A DNA stretch of 15,050 bases, taken from NCBI GenBank assembly GCA_024643705.1, contig JAHEML010000009.1, forward strand, positions 1-15,050, given 5' to 3'. The notes beneath the pieces are model-generated. The model was given only the letters and a program-made list of their open reading frames with translations, was not told the DNA's origin and ran no database searches. Below, in pieces: positions 7,785 through 14,075 of this stretch. The translations under genes and the position numbers were made by a program. Numbering within the stretch: the first letter of the stretch is position 1; every line of letters begins with the position of its first letter. The DNA comes from Caldilineaceae bacterium (GTDB lineage: Bacteria; Chloroflexota; Anaerolineae; Caldilineales; Caldilineaceae).

Positions 7785-7813
7785 AGTATAGCCTACTGTC
7801 GCGTACATGACAA
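7785..7813 (-). promoter_or_regulatory. Sigma-70-type promoter for the DUF898 gene
   Basis: On the minus strand, TTGTCA (-35, 7813-7808) and TATACT (-10, 7790-7785) are separated by exactly 17 nt; each hexamer matches the consensus at 5 of 6. Expected start of transcription is near 7778, leaving a leader of about 70 nt to ATG 7708. Confidence 0.7.
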
Positions 7814-7823
7814 GCATCAGCGC

Positions 7824-7894
7824 CGATTCTTTTGAGGCACCGATTCCGTAGGATTCGCCGATTCTGTAAGATTCGCCGATTCCAGCAGAAGCGC
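7824..7894 (-). repeat. 18-bp tandem repeats just upstream of the DUF898 promoter
   Basis: Units CGATTCCGTAGGATTCGC (7841-7858), CGATTCTGTAAGATTCGC (7859-7876) and a diverged CGATTCCAGCAGAAGCGC (7877-7894), plus a poorer 17-nt copy (7824-7840). They lie between the SDR stop (7904) and the -35 box (7808-7813), so they are not coding and may be binding sites. Confidence 0.75.
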
Positions 7895-7903
7895 CGTGTA
7901 TGA

Positions 7904-8668
7904 CTACGCCACGCTCATGCCGCCGTCCACCAAATAGGCCGCGCCAGTGCAATAACTGGCGTCGTCGGTCGCCAGGAATGTGATCATCGGCGCGATTTCG
8001 TCTGGTCGGCCTGCCCGGCCCAGGGGAACCCCGGCGGCAATGCTCTTGGCCCGGCCCGTCGCGTCCGGGTGGATGTCGTGATTGGGTGTGCGTTCCAGCG
8101 CGCCGGGGCAGACAGCGTTGCAGCGGATGCCGTGCTTGGCATAATGAACAGCCACATAACGGTTCAGCCCGATCAGCCCATGCTTGCCGGATAGATAGGC
8201 CACGTTGGCCGATCTACCGCTGTAGGCTGTCACCGACGCCACAATGATCACCACACCGCCCGTGCCTTGGGCCACCATCTGGGCCAGCCCATATTTCAGC
8301 GTCAGATAAACGCCCCGGTAGTTCACATCGTGGGTGGCATCCCAGACCTCTTCGGGCAGGGTGTGGATGTCCCGATCCGTGGTGTGCATCTGAATCCCCG
8401 CGTTGGGGACCAGTACATCCAGCCGCCCCCAGCGGGCAACCGTCTGGGCCAACGCGGCCTCCACCGACGCTGACTCGGAGACATCCATCTCGATGGCGAT
8501 GGCGTCGTGGCCCGCGGCCATAAGCTCTGCCGCCACCCGCTCCACACCCGCTGCGGGGATGCCGGTGACAGCTACTTTCGCGCCTTCCCCCGCCATGCGC
8601 CAGGCGGTGGCCTCACCGATCCCACTCCCCGCGCCGGTGATGAGCGCGACTTTTCCGTGCAATTTCAT
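7904..8668 (-). CDS. Short-chain dehydrogenase/reductase (SDR)
   Basis: Product of 254 aa. Start at ATG 8668, preceded by AAGGA 8 nt upstream (gaaaggacattccc); the upstream open frame to 8821 only translates the hairpin repeat. Classical SDR: TGAGSGIG 11-18 (cofactor loop), NAG 89-91, Asn116, Ser145, Tyr158 and Lys162 (YLSGK), and a C-terminal YLVDGGMSVA. Cytoplasmic NAD(P)-dependent alcohol/ketone oxidoreductase; beta-2 ends in VTGIP with neither a clear acidic nor basic residue, so cofactor choice is open. Last gene of the five-gene block; likely oxidises a hydroxyl on the block's substrate, but the substrate cannot be read from the sequence. Confidence 0.93.
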   Translation of the reverse strand: MKLHGKVALITGAGSGIGEATAWRMAGEGAKVAVTGIPAAGVERVAAELMAAGHDAIAIEMDVSESASVEAALAQTVARWGRLDVLVPNAGIQMHTTDRDIHTLPEEVWDATHDVNYRGVYLTLKYGLAQMVAQGTGGVVIIVASVTAYSGRSANVAYLSGKHGLIGLNRYVAVHYAKHGIRCNAVCPGALERTPNHDIHPDATGRAKSIAAGVPLGRAGRPDEIAPMITFLATDDASYCTGAAYLVDGGMSVA

Positions 8669-8695
8669 GGGAATGTCCTTTCGGCTGAAGAATTT

Positions 8696-8774
8696 AACGC
8701 AAAGAGGCAAAGGAGCAAAGACGCGGAGGACTGTGAAGATTCTTTGCGTCTTTGCCTCTTTGCGCCTTTGCGTT
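8696..8774. repeat. Imperfect long hairpin repeat (GCAAAG family)
   Basis: AACGCAAAGAGGCAAAGGAG... (8696-8728) pairs with the arm 8742-8774 at 27 of 33 positions; loop 13 nt. It fills the gap between the TIM-barrel stop (8781) and the next SDR start. Same family as 9575-9643. Confidence 0.9.
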
Positions 8775-8780
8775 ATAAAA

Positions 8781-9539
8781 CTATGCCCTGCGCTCTTGTA
8801 AATAGGCCAGGCTCTGCTCAATCCGCGCCACTGCGTCGTTTCCGCCCCGAAACTCGAAACAGTAGATCACCCGCTGGGGCAGGCTGTCCAGCGCGTCGAA
8901 GACGTCGCCCAGGGGCAGCACGCCCGCGCCCAGGACTGTGGGTGGATCGGATGGCTGTCCGGTCTGGTCTTTCAGATGGCTGGAAACAATCCGATCCGCC
9001 AGGGCAGCCGCGGCCGCGGGGATGTCCTGACCATGCAGGCTGTAGTTGCCCATGTCGAAGTTGGTCATCAGCGTCGGGATGCGGGTCAGGGCTGTCTGCA
9101 CTTCGGCCAACGTGCCGCCAGGGGTGCGGGCGTAGTTTTCGAGGGCGATGACGACACCTTTTTCCACGGCGTAATCGGCGATAGCTGTCCCTGCCGCCCA
9201 ACCTGTCGCATCATCCGCGGGAATCTGGCCGGGAAAGAAGCGGACAATCGGCGATCCCAATGCAGCCGCGGCGTCGATGTCGCCGCGCAGGGTGGCTGCA
9301 TCGCTGCTGAATAGGGTGGCGTGGGTGGCGTAGGTGAGCAGCAATCCCTGTGCCTGAGCGTGGGCGCGAGCTGCGTCCAATTGGCTTTCCCAGCCGTTCC
9401 ACAATTCCCGGCGCAGTTCCGCGCCGTCTGCACCCACCTGTGCGGCTATGTCAATCACATCAAAAACAGTCATCGCGCCGGATGTCAGCGCGTCCTCAAA
9501 TTGCATAACAGAGACCAGAACCGGTCGTTCGATAGACAC
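8781..9539 (-). CDS. Sugar phosphate isomerase/epimerase-like TIM-barrel protein (xylose isomerase-like, AP endonuclease 2 fold)
   Basis: Product of 252 aa. Starts at GTG 9539, with AAAGGAG 6 nt upstream. The strand-end acidic/His residues of the family are in order: Glu41 (GADGAELR), Glu134 (ALENYAR), Asp162 (FDMGN), His188 (SSHLKD), Glu229 (FEFRGG); these form the divalent metal site of the xylose-isomerase-like fold. Members isomerise or epimerise sugars, inosose or keto-acids, usually in the cytoplasm; N-terminal MQFEDALTSG and lack of a signal peptide agree. It sits between PhyH and SDR genes in the same direction, with a hairpin repeat in each gap. Exact reaction unknown. Confidence 0.88.
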   Translation of the reverse strand: MSIERPVLVSVMQFEDALTSGAMTVFDVIDIAAQVGADGAELRRELWNGWESQLDAARAHAQAQGLLLTYATHATLFSSDAATLRGDIDAAAALGSPIVRFFPGQIPADDATGWAAGTAIADYAVEKGVVIALENYARTPGGTLAEVQTALTRIPTLMTNFDMGNYSLHGQDIPAAAAALADRIVSSHLKDQTGQPSDPPTVLGAGVLPLGDVFDALDSLPQRVIYCFEFRGGNDAVARIEQSLAYLQERRA

Positions 9540-9574
9540 TGATAACTCCTTTGGAATTAGAATAGAACAAGAAA

Positions 9575-9643
9575 TTTAACGCAGAGGCGCAAAGACGCAA
9601 AGAATAAACAATGTTCTCTGCGTCTTTGCGCCTCTGCGTTAAA
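9575..9643. repeat. Near-perfect 30-bp hairpin repeat (GCAAAG family)
   Basis: Arms 9575-9604 (TTTAACGCAGAGGCGCAAAG...) and 9614-9643 pair at 29 of 30 positions around TAAACAATG. An A8 run (9641-9648) abuts the stop codon of the PhyH gene. Repeats of this AACGCAGAGGCGCAAAGACGC type are known from intergenic regions of several phyla, from memory. Confidence 0.95.
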
Positions 9644-9648
9644 AAAAA

Positions 9649-10407
9649 TCACACATCCAGAATCGTCTGCGCCGCTTCACTGAGCCGTGCCAGCGTCTCC
9701 GGGCGGACATAGGCCCGCTGGTCGAGTTGCTGTTTCTGGTCTCGGCGGCAGAAGTAGCTGTGCAGCGCGCGCCGGGGTTGATCTGTGCGGTTCAGCGTGC
9801 CGCCGTGCCATGTGTGGGAGTTGAAGACGACAACTGTGCCCGCGGGCGCAGTGAGTAGTGCCTGGTCCGGGTGGGGCGCAGAGGGATCGGCCAGCACGTC
9901 CTGAGGACGTTTGCCGCTGCGATTTGAGCCGGGTATGACACGCGTAGCCCCATTCTCCGCGGTGAATTCATCCAGCAGCCAGATGGAATTGCAGACGTAG
10001 TAGTCGCCCGCCTCCACTGAGCTGCCCCAATCGCAATGGAGCGCTTGCAGCCCGTGTCCGGGCAGAGCCGCCCGAAAGTTGAGGGACGACAGTTTCAAAT
10101 TCCCCTTCAGCACATGGTTGATGGCTGCCAGCACCCGTGGATGGGTAAAGCAGATGTCGAAGATCGGGTCTTTGTTGACCAGATCGCTGAGCCGGGTTGT
10201 GCCTGCTTCTTGATGCACTTCTGTGCCAGCCTTGTCGCCCTCAATCGCGGCCAGTTCATCCACCCGGCGCGCCATGGCCGCCCGCACCGCATCCGACAAA
10301 ATCCCTGGCAGGGGCAAATAGCCGTTTTCGTCCAGAAAGGCCTTTTCTTGCGCCGACAGCATCCCCTCATTTACGCCCAACTCTGCCAACGCCTGTTGAG
10401 TTTCCAT
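9649..10407 (-). CDS. Phytanoyl-CoA dioxygenase (PhyH) family Fe(II)/2-oxoglutarate oxygenase
   Basis: Product of 252 aa. Start at ATG 10407 (METQQALAEL), preceded by GGAGAGG; the open frame further upstream has no family features. Jelly-roll oxygenase with the facial triad His124-x-Asp126 (ALHCDWG) and a distal His201 (or His198) in FNSHTWHGG; Arg212/213 in DQPRRAL is the likely 2-oxoglutarate carboxylate ligand. ENGATRVIPGSN at 151-162 is typical of the family. It would hydroxylate a small molecule or its CoA/ester derivative, using O2 and 2-oxoglutarate. In the block it lies between the first SDR and the isomerase-like gene, which suggests hydroxylation followed by oxidation. PhyH substrates vary widely, so none is named. 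Confidence 0.92.
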   Translation of the reverse strand: METQQALAELGVNEGMLSAQEKAFLDENGYLPLPGILSDAVRAAMARRVDELAAIEGDKAGTEVHQEAGTTRLSDLVNKDPIFDICFTHPRVLAAINHVLKGNLKLSSLNFRAALPGHGLQALHCDWGSSVEAGDYYVCNSIWLLDEFTAENGATRVIPGSNRSGKRPQDVLADPSAPHPDQALLTAPAGTVVVFNSHTWHGGTLNRTDQPRRALHSYFCRRDQKQQLDQRAYVRPETLARLSEAAQTILDV

Positions 10408-10452
10408 ATCGGTTTCCTCTCCAAGTAAGTTTTGTGCACTGTAATTAATGTG

Positions 10453-10565
10453 AAATTTTGTAGGCGCTGCTTGTAGCTGCGCAAGCATAAAGCACCCATT
10501 CTTTTCACGAGAATCGATGGCGTCTCTGCTCGTTGTGCGGTTAAAAACCGCACCTACAAAAATTT
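10453..10565. repeat. MITE-like palindromic repeat (GTAGG ... GTGCGGTT)
   Basis: Outer arms AAATTTTGTAGG (10453-10464) and CCTACAAAAATTT (10553-10565) are inverted, differing by one A. Inside are a perfect 8-bp hairpin GTGCGGTTAAAAACCGCAC (10535-10553) and a smaller one TGCTTG/CAAGCA (10468-10487). About 113 bp, in the gap between the SDR stop (10591) and the PhyH start. No target duplication is evident. Confidence 0.65.
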
Positions 10566-10590
10566 ATTTCGCGCATCGCGCATCACTTCC

Positions 10591-11373
10591 CTATCCTTGC
10601 ACCAGCGACTGGCCGCCGTCGATCCACAATTCTGTGCCGGTGATGTGGCTGGAAGCGTCGGAGGCCAGGAAGAGGATGAGCTGGCTGGTCTGCTCGACTG
10701 TGCCAGGTTGTTTGCCCGTCAGGGGGATCGTGCCTTGGGGATATTCCACCGGCCAGCGTACTTCCTTCACCCCCCGCAGTTCGGTGTTGTCGCCAATTTC
10801 TGTTTTGATCCAGCCAGGGCAGATGCAGTTGATGCGTACTTTGTGGGGAGCAAATTCTGGGGCCAGCATTTTGGTCATCGCCAGTTGTCCCGCTTTGGAG
10901 GTGGCATAGACCGATGCGCCGGTATTGCTGAACATGCGTGTTCCGTTCACCGACGAGACGACGACAATGGCGCCCCCCTGCTTTTTCAGGTGAGGAATGG
11001 CATATTTGATGGTGAGGAATGTGCCTTTGAGATTGATGTCGATGGTCTTGTCCCACTCTTCCGGTGTGATATTTTCGATGGCCGACCAGACGCCATTGAT
11101 GCCCGCGTTGGCGATGACAATATCCAGCCGACCCCAGGTGTCAATTATCTGCTGGATGACCGACTGGGTCTGCTCTACGGAAGAAACATCGCCGATAAGT
11201 GCGATGGCCTCGCCCCCCTCAGCCCGAATCTGTTCCACCACTTCGTTGAGTTGGCTGGCGGTGCGGCCCATGGCCGCGATCTTGGCCCCCTCTTGGGCCA
11301 TCAACAGAGCCGCGCCCTTGCCAATGCCCGATCCAGCGCCCGTTACCAGCGCTACTTTGCCTGTCAATTGCAT
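10591..11373 (-). CDS. Short-chain dehydrogenase/reductase (SDR), second copy type
   Basis: Product of 260 aa from ATG 11373, with AGGAG 6 nt upstream. Classical SDR: TGAGSGIG 11-18, GR at 36-37 after beta-2 (a basic residue that often favours NADP), NAG 89-91, Asn114, Ser140/141, Tyr156 and Lys160 (YATSK), PG at 186-187 and a C-terminal ELWIDGGQSL. The serine-to-tyrosine spacing (15-16) is longer than the 13 of the other SDR at 7904, and overall identity is low, so the two are different enzymes rather than a recent duplicate. Second gene of the block, directly downstream of the sulfatase, so it may act on the alcohol that desulfation releases. That order of steps is inference. Confidence 0.93.
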   Translation of the reverse strand: MQLTGKVALVTGAGSGIGKGAALLMAQEGAKIAAMGRTASQLNEVVEQIRAEGGEAIALIGDVSSVEQTQSVIQQIIDTWGRLDIVIANAGINGVWSAIENITPEEWDKTIDINLKGTFLTIKYAIPHLKKQGGAIVVVSSVNGTRMFSNTGASVYATSKAGQLAMTKMLAPEFAPHKVRINCICPGWIKTEIGDNTELRGVKEVRWPVEYPQGTIPLTGKQPGTVEQTSQLILFLASDASSHITGTELWIDGGQSLVQG

Positions 11374-11400
11374 AGGTTTCTCCTGTTTGGATGAATTTTT

Positions 11401-11440
11401 GCCACGAATTGCACGAATTCCAGCGGAGTCAATCCGTGGC
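11401..11440. repeat. GCCACGAATT intergenic inverted repeat
   Basis: GCCACGAATT (11401-11410) and AATCCGTGGC (11431-11440) pair at 9 of 10 positions; a second CACGAATT lies inside (11412-11419). Fills the sulfatase-SDR gap (11374-11469). Sequences like GCCACGAATTGCACGAATT recur between genes in related genomes, from memory. Confidence 0.55.
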
Positions 11441-11469
11441 TGAAAATCTGTGGTATTCGTTCCCTTATT

Positions 11470-12930
11470 TTACACAAGTTTGAATTTGGGTTTCTCCCCC
11501 GGCACGGGCGAATTCTCAAAGGAACCCCGCTGGCGCAGAGCTTCTTCGCCGCCCAGAGACGCGACCTTCGCCTTCTGGTCGGCTTTGGCTTGGGCATCCA
11601 CTGCTTCCGGGTCGAGCAGCGCCCGCAGTTCCGCTTCCATCGCCGCGAGAACCGGCTGTTGTTCGGGCGATGCGGCCAAGTCGTTGCACTCGTCCGGGTC
11701 GGCCAGGAGATCGAAAAGCTGGGAGCGCTGATGGGTGTAGTGGACATATTTGTAGCGTCGGTTGCGTAGCATATAAACGCCCGTTTCCGTGCCCAGCGCG
11801 TGATATTCGCTGAAGACTGTGCGCTCGGCGTCCGGCTGGTTGGCAATCGACCACCAGGACTGGCCGGGCAGGTCGGCGTCTTCGGTTGCGGGTGTCGCGC
11901 CCATGGCCTCCAGCACGGTTGGGAAGCTGTCCACCAGTGAAACCGGGGTCTCGCACACCTTCCCGGCAGGCACACCCGGCCCGGCCAGAATCAGCGGCAC
12001 GCCCGCGGATTCCTCGTACATGGAAAACTTACCGAAAATGCCCCGTCCGCCCAGATGCTCGCCATGGTCGGTCGTGTAGACGATGCGCGTGTTTTCGGCC
12101 AACCTGTTGGCTTCCAGTGTCGCCAGCACCCGGCCTATCTGCTGGTCCAGATAGGTGACGACACCGTAATAGGCCGCGTTCATGCGGCGGATGGTCGCTT
12201 CATCGAATTGGGGCGCAAAGGTGAAGTAGCGGCGCATGTAGTCCAGCGCGGGGTGGTCGGGCCACTCTTCTTCCCGCCACTGGGGCGGCAGGGGAAGCGC
12301 GTCGGGCGGGTAGAGATCGTACAATTCCGGCGGGGCGAAGTAGGGCGGGTGGGGGCAGACGAAAGAGAGGAAGAGCGCCCAGGGCTTTCCGTTCTGGGGC
12401 GTATTGGCCGATGAACTATTCAGCCATTGCACGGCGTTGTCCGCATTGCGGGCGTCGTATTGCAGGTATGTGGAATCGCCCGGCCCGGCTTCCTCGATGC
12501 CGCCTCGTTTGTTGCGAAAGCTGGCATTTTCCCGGATGCTGCCCAGGGCGTCGCCCACACCGCCGACCACGTGCAGGGGATCAATCTCCCGGCTCCAGCC
12601 GTTGTCGTCGTCGGCGCTGCGAAAGTGGAGCTTGCCGATCACATCTACCTGGTGGTTCTGTTCCCGCAGCCGGTGATGCCAACTGGGCACAGAACCATCG
12701 TAGGGGAAGGCGTTGTCCCAGTAGCCGATCTGATGCACGTAGCGCCCAGTAGCCAAGCTGGCCCTGGCTGGCACGCAGATGGGGCAGGTGGTGTACGCGC
12801 TGGTGAAACGGGTTCCCCGCTCTGCCAATCGATCCAGATTGGGCGTCTGCACCATTGGGTGACCGTAGCAGCCGAGCAAGTTGCGGTTGTGCTGGTCGGA
12901 GAGGATGTAAAGGAGATTTGTGGGTTGCAT
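11470..12930 (-). CDS. Cytoplasmic type I sulfatase, choline-sulfatase-like
   Basis: Product of 486 aa from ATG 12930, preceded by AGGAA 7 nt upstream. No signal peptide: the metal motif DQ (12-13) follows the N-terminus at once. CVPARASLATGR (52-63) is the CxPxR signature; Cys52 must be converted to formylglycine. Other active-site residues: Lys100 and His102 (GKLHF), His194 (CPHPPY), Asp288-His289 (TTDHGEH) and Lys301 (GKFSMYE). DNAFPYDG at 72-79 and the C-terminal tail (about 440-486, LLDPEAVDAQAKADQK..., ending PVPGEKPKFKLV) resemble choline-sulfatase (BetC)-type enzymes more than secreted arylsulfatases. First gene of the block. Upstream, GGATAC (12955-12960) and GTATCC (12984-12989) form a 6-bp inverted repeat that could be an operator. 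The Cys-type needs a formylglycine-generating enzyme, absent from this window. Confidence 0.94.
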   Translation of the reverse strand: MQPTNLLYILSDQHNRNLLGCYGHPMVQTPNLDRLAERGTRFTSAYTTCPICVPARASLATGRYVHQIGYWDNAFPYDGSVPSWHHRLREQNHQVDVIGKLHFRSADDDNGWSREIDPLHVVGGVGDALGSIRENASFRNKRGGIEEAGPGDSTYLQYDARNADNAVQWLNSSSANTPQNGKPWALFLSFVCPHPPYFAPPELYDLYPPDALPLPPQWREEEWPDHPALDYMRRYFTFAPQFDEATIRRMNAAYYGVVTYLDQQIGRVLATLEANRLAENTRIVYTTDHGEHLGGRGIFGKFSMYEESAGVPLILAGPGVPAGKVCETPVSLVDSFPTVLEAMGATPATEDADLPGQSWWSIANQPDAERTVFSEYHALGTETGVYMLRNRRYKYVHYTHQRSQLFDLLADPDECNDLAASPEQQPVLAAMEAELRALLDPEAVDAQAKADQKAKVASLGGEEALRQRGSFENSPVPGEKPKFKLV

Positions 12931-13049
12931 TGGGAAGTTCCTGGTTGATAGATGGATACTCAGTTTACATCATTTCCCATTTGTATCCATACAGGTATAT
13001 TCCCCCAAGGATTGAGGAGATACTATTTTCTTTAGTGATTACCAAGCAA

Positions 13050-13126
13050 CCCCACCCTAACCCTCCCCAATCTGGGGAGGGAACTGGATCGGCTCCTCCC
13101 CCAATCTGGGGGAGGCTGGGTGGGGG
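13050..13126. repeat. Dispersed nested-hairpin repeat (CCCCACCCTAACCCTCCCC type)
   Basis: Outer arms CCCCACCC (13050-13057) and GGGTGGGG (13118-13125). Inside are two perfect hairpins with the same AATCT loop: CCTCCCC/GGGGAGG (13062-13080) and CCTCCCCC/GGGGGAGG (13095-13115). Repeats of this make are widespread in bacterial genomes, from memory. It provides the end of the methyltransferase gene. Confidence 0.9.
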
Positions 13127-13821
13127 TAGGTAGTGACTTTCTTTACAAAATATAGATGATCCAGCAGCCCATGTTCTTCAATCTCATCTGCATATGTTTC
13201 CACAAAATGATCAATGCCGAGCCTTGCGCCTTGAAAATCCGCCGACGTGTAATCGTCAAAGAGAATCCGCCCGCCGCCGACCAAGCGAGGCCAAATTGTT
13301 TCTGCACAATAAAGAATACTATCCCTAAAGTCACAATCGATCAGAGCGTAACAGTAGTCGGAATCGATATGAGACAGTGTCGTTTCGAAAAAACCTTTAA
13401 CGGGCACTACCACATCATCGACACCCAACTTTGCAAGTTTTGCCTGAACATACTGATACGAAGTGGATGTAAAAAACGTATCCGACGCGATAGTAAGACC
13501 ACTCGCCCTTTCCCGCTTTAGCTCATCCAGGTCAAATCCTTCAAACGAATCGCAAGCATAGACCGATTTAGCATATCCCCTGGCCCGCAGGTGATTGGCA
13601 ATAATGACACTCGCTCCGCATCTTGAACTGCCACACTCGATTACATTGCCCTCCAACTCCAATACCATGTCGAGATGCGAACAAAGTTCCCGGATACCGT
13701 TGGGAGGGATGTTCGTCTCAAAATTGACGATTTTGGTGTGATACAGAAACGGGAATGTGAGAAGCAGGCTATTCAGAATCGACGACGGAATGAGTCGCTT
13801 AACAAATATCTTCCAACCCAT
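13057..13821 (-). CDS. TylF/macrocin O-methyltransferase-like SAM methyltransferase
   Basis: Product of 254 aa from ATG 13821, which has GGGAG 8 nt upstream; a TTG at 13917 extends the frame but lacks a ribosome site. Class I SAM fold: GNVIECGSSRCGAS (58-71, motif I), CDSFEGF (90-96), LIDCDFRDS (160-168) and GGGRILFDDY (182-191), where Asp residues would bind Mg2+ as in the TylF family. Those enzymes methylate sugar hydroxyls in natural products or surface glycans; the substrate here is unknown. The fold ends at LYFVKKV (223-229). Residues from about 232 on (YPHPASPRLGEEP...) and the TAG stop are encoded by the dispersed repeat. AT-richer than its neighbours, so possibly acquired separately. 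Confidence 0.82.
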   Translation of the reverse strand: MGWKIFVKRLIPSSILNSLLLTFPFLYHTKIVNFETNIPPNGIRELCSHLDMVLELEGNVIECGSSRCGASVIIANHLRARGYAKSVYACDSFEGFDLDELKRERASGLTIASDTFFTSTSYQYVQAKLAKLGVDDVVVPVKGFFETTLSHIDSDYCYALIDCDFRDSILYCAETIWPRLVGGGRILFDDYTSADFQGARLGIDHFVETYADEIEEHGLLDHLYFVKKVTTYPHPASPRLGEEPIQFPPQIGEG

Positions 13822-13931
13822 GCTTCTTACTCCCGAATAGATGATGGCAAACAGACTCGGCAAATTATCAAAACACCGCACCATCTCTATTCTAGCCACT
13901 GTTCGAGGCAGGAGCAAAAGGAAAAGATGAT

Positions 13932-14030
13932 GATAGTCGTGGCGAGTATATCAGCGCTCACCACGACTATCTCACCACGACTATCTCACCACGACTATCT
14001 CACCACGACTATCTCGTCACAACTGTCTTG
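13932..14030 (-). repeat. 14-bp tandem repeats with an inverted copy
   Basis: Four copies of CCACGACTATCTCA (13961-13974, 13975-13988, 13989-14002, and 14003-14016 with last base G) plus a diverged fifth (14017-14030). GATAGTCGTGG (13932-13942) is the inverted copy of the unit's start, so it can pair with any of them. It lies 110 bp upstream of the methyltransferase start in a gene-free gap (13822-14075). Period 14 is not a multiple of 3 and no frame uses it. Confidence 0.9.
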
Positions 14031-14075
14031 GCCGAATGAAAATTATTGATTTCTACGGCGTAGTGCTCTAAATTG

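Noticed and set aside
7671..7952. Minus-strand frame with GIGESY repeats
   Set aside because: Created by the 18-bp tandem repeat; it overlaps the promoter and the starts or ends of two real genes.
8669..8821. N-terminal extension of the SDR frame (SFITQRRKEAKTQR...)
   Set aside because: This is translation of the hairpin repeat; a good ribosome site and the Rossmann start support ATG 8668.
10453..10565. Complete insertion sequence
   Set aside because: Only about 113 bp, no transposase, no target duplication; at most a non-autonomous element.
10597..11394. 265-codon + strand frame
   Set aside because: Antisense to the SDR at 10591-11373, whose active-site motifs and ribosome site are intact.
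13932..14030. CRISPR-like array
   Set aside because: Units are 14 bp and head to tail without spacers, and no cas gene is near.
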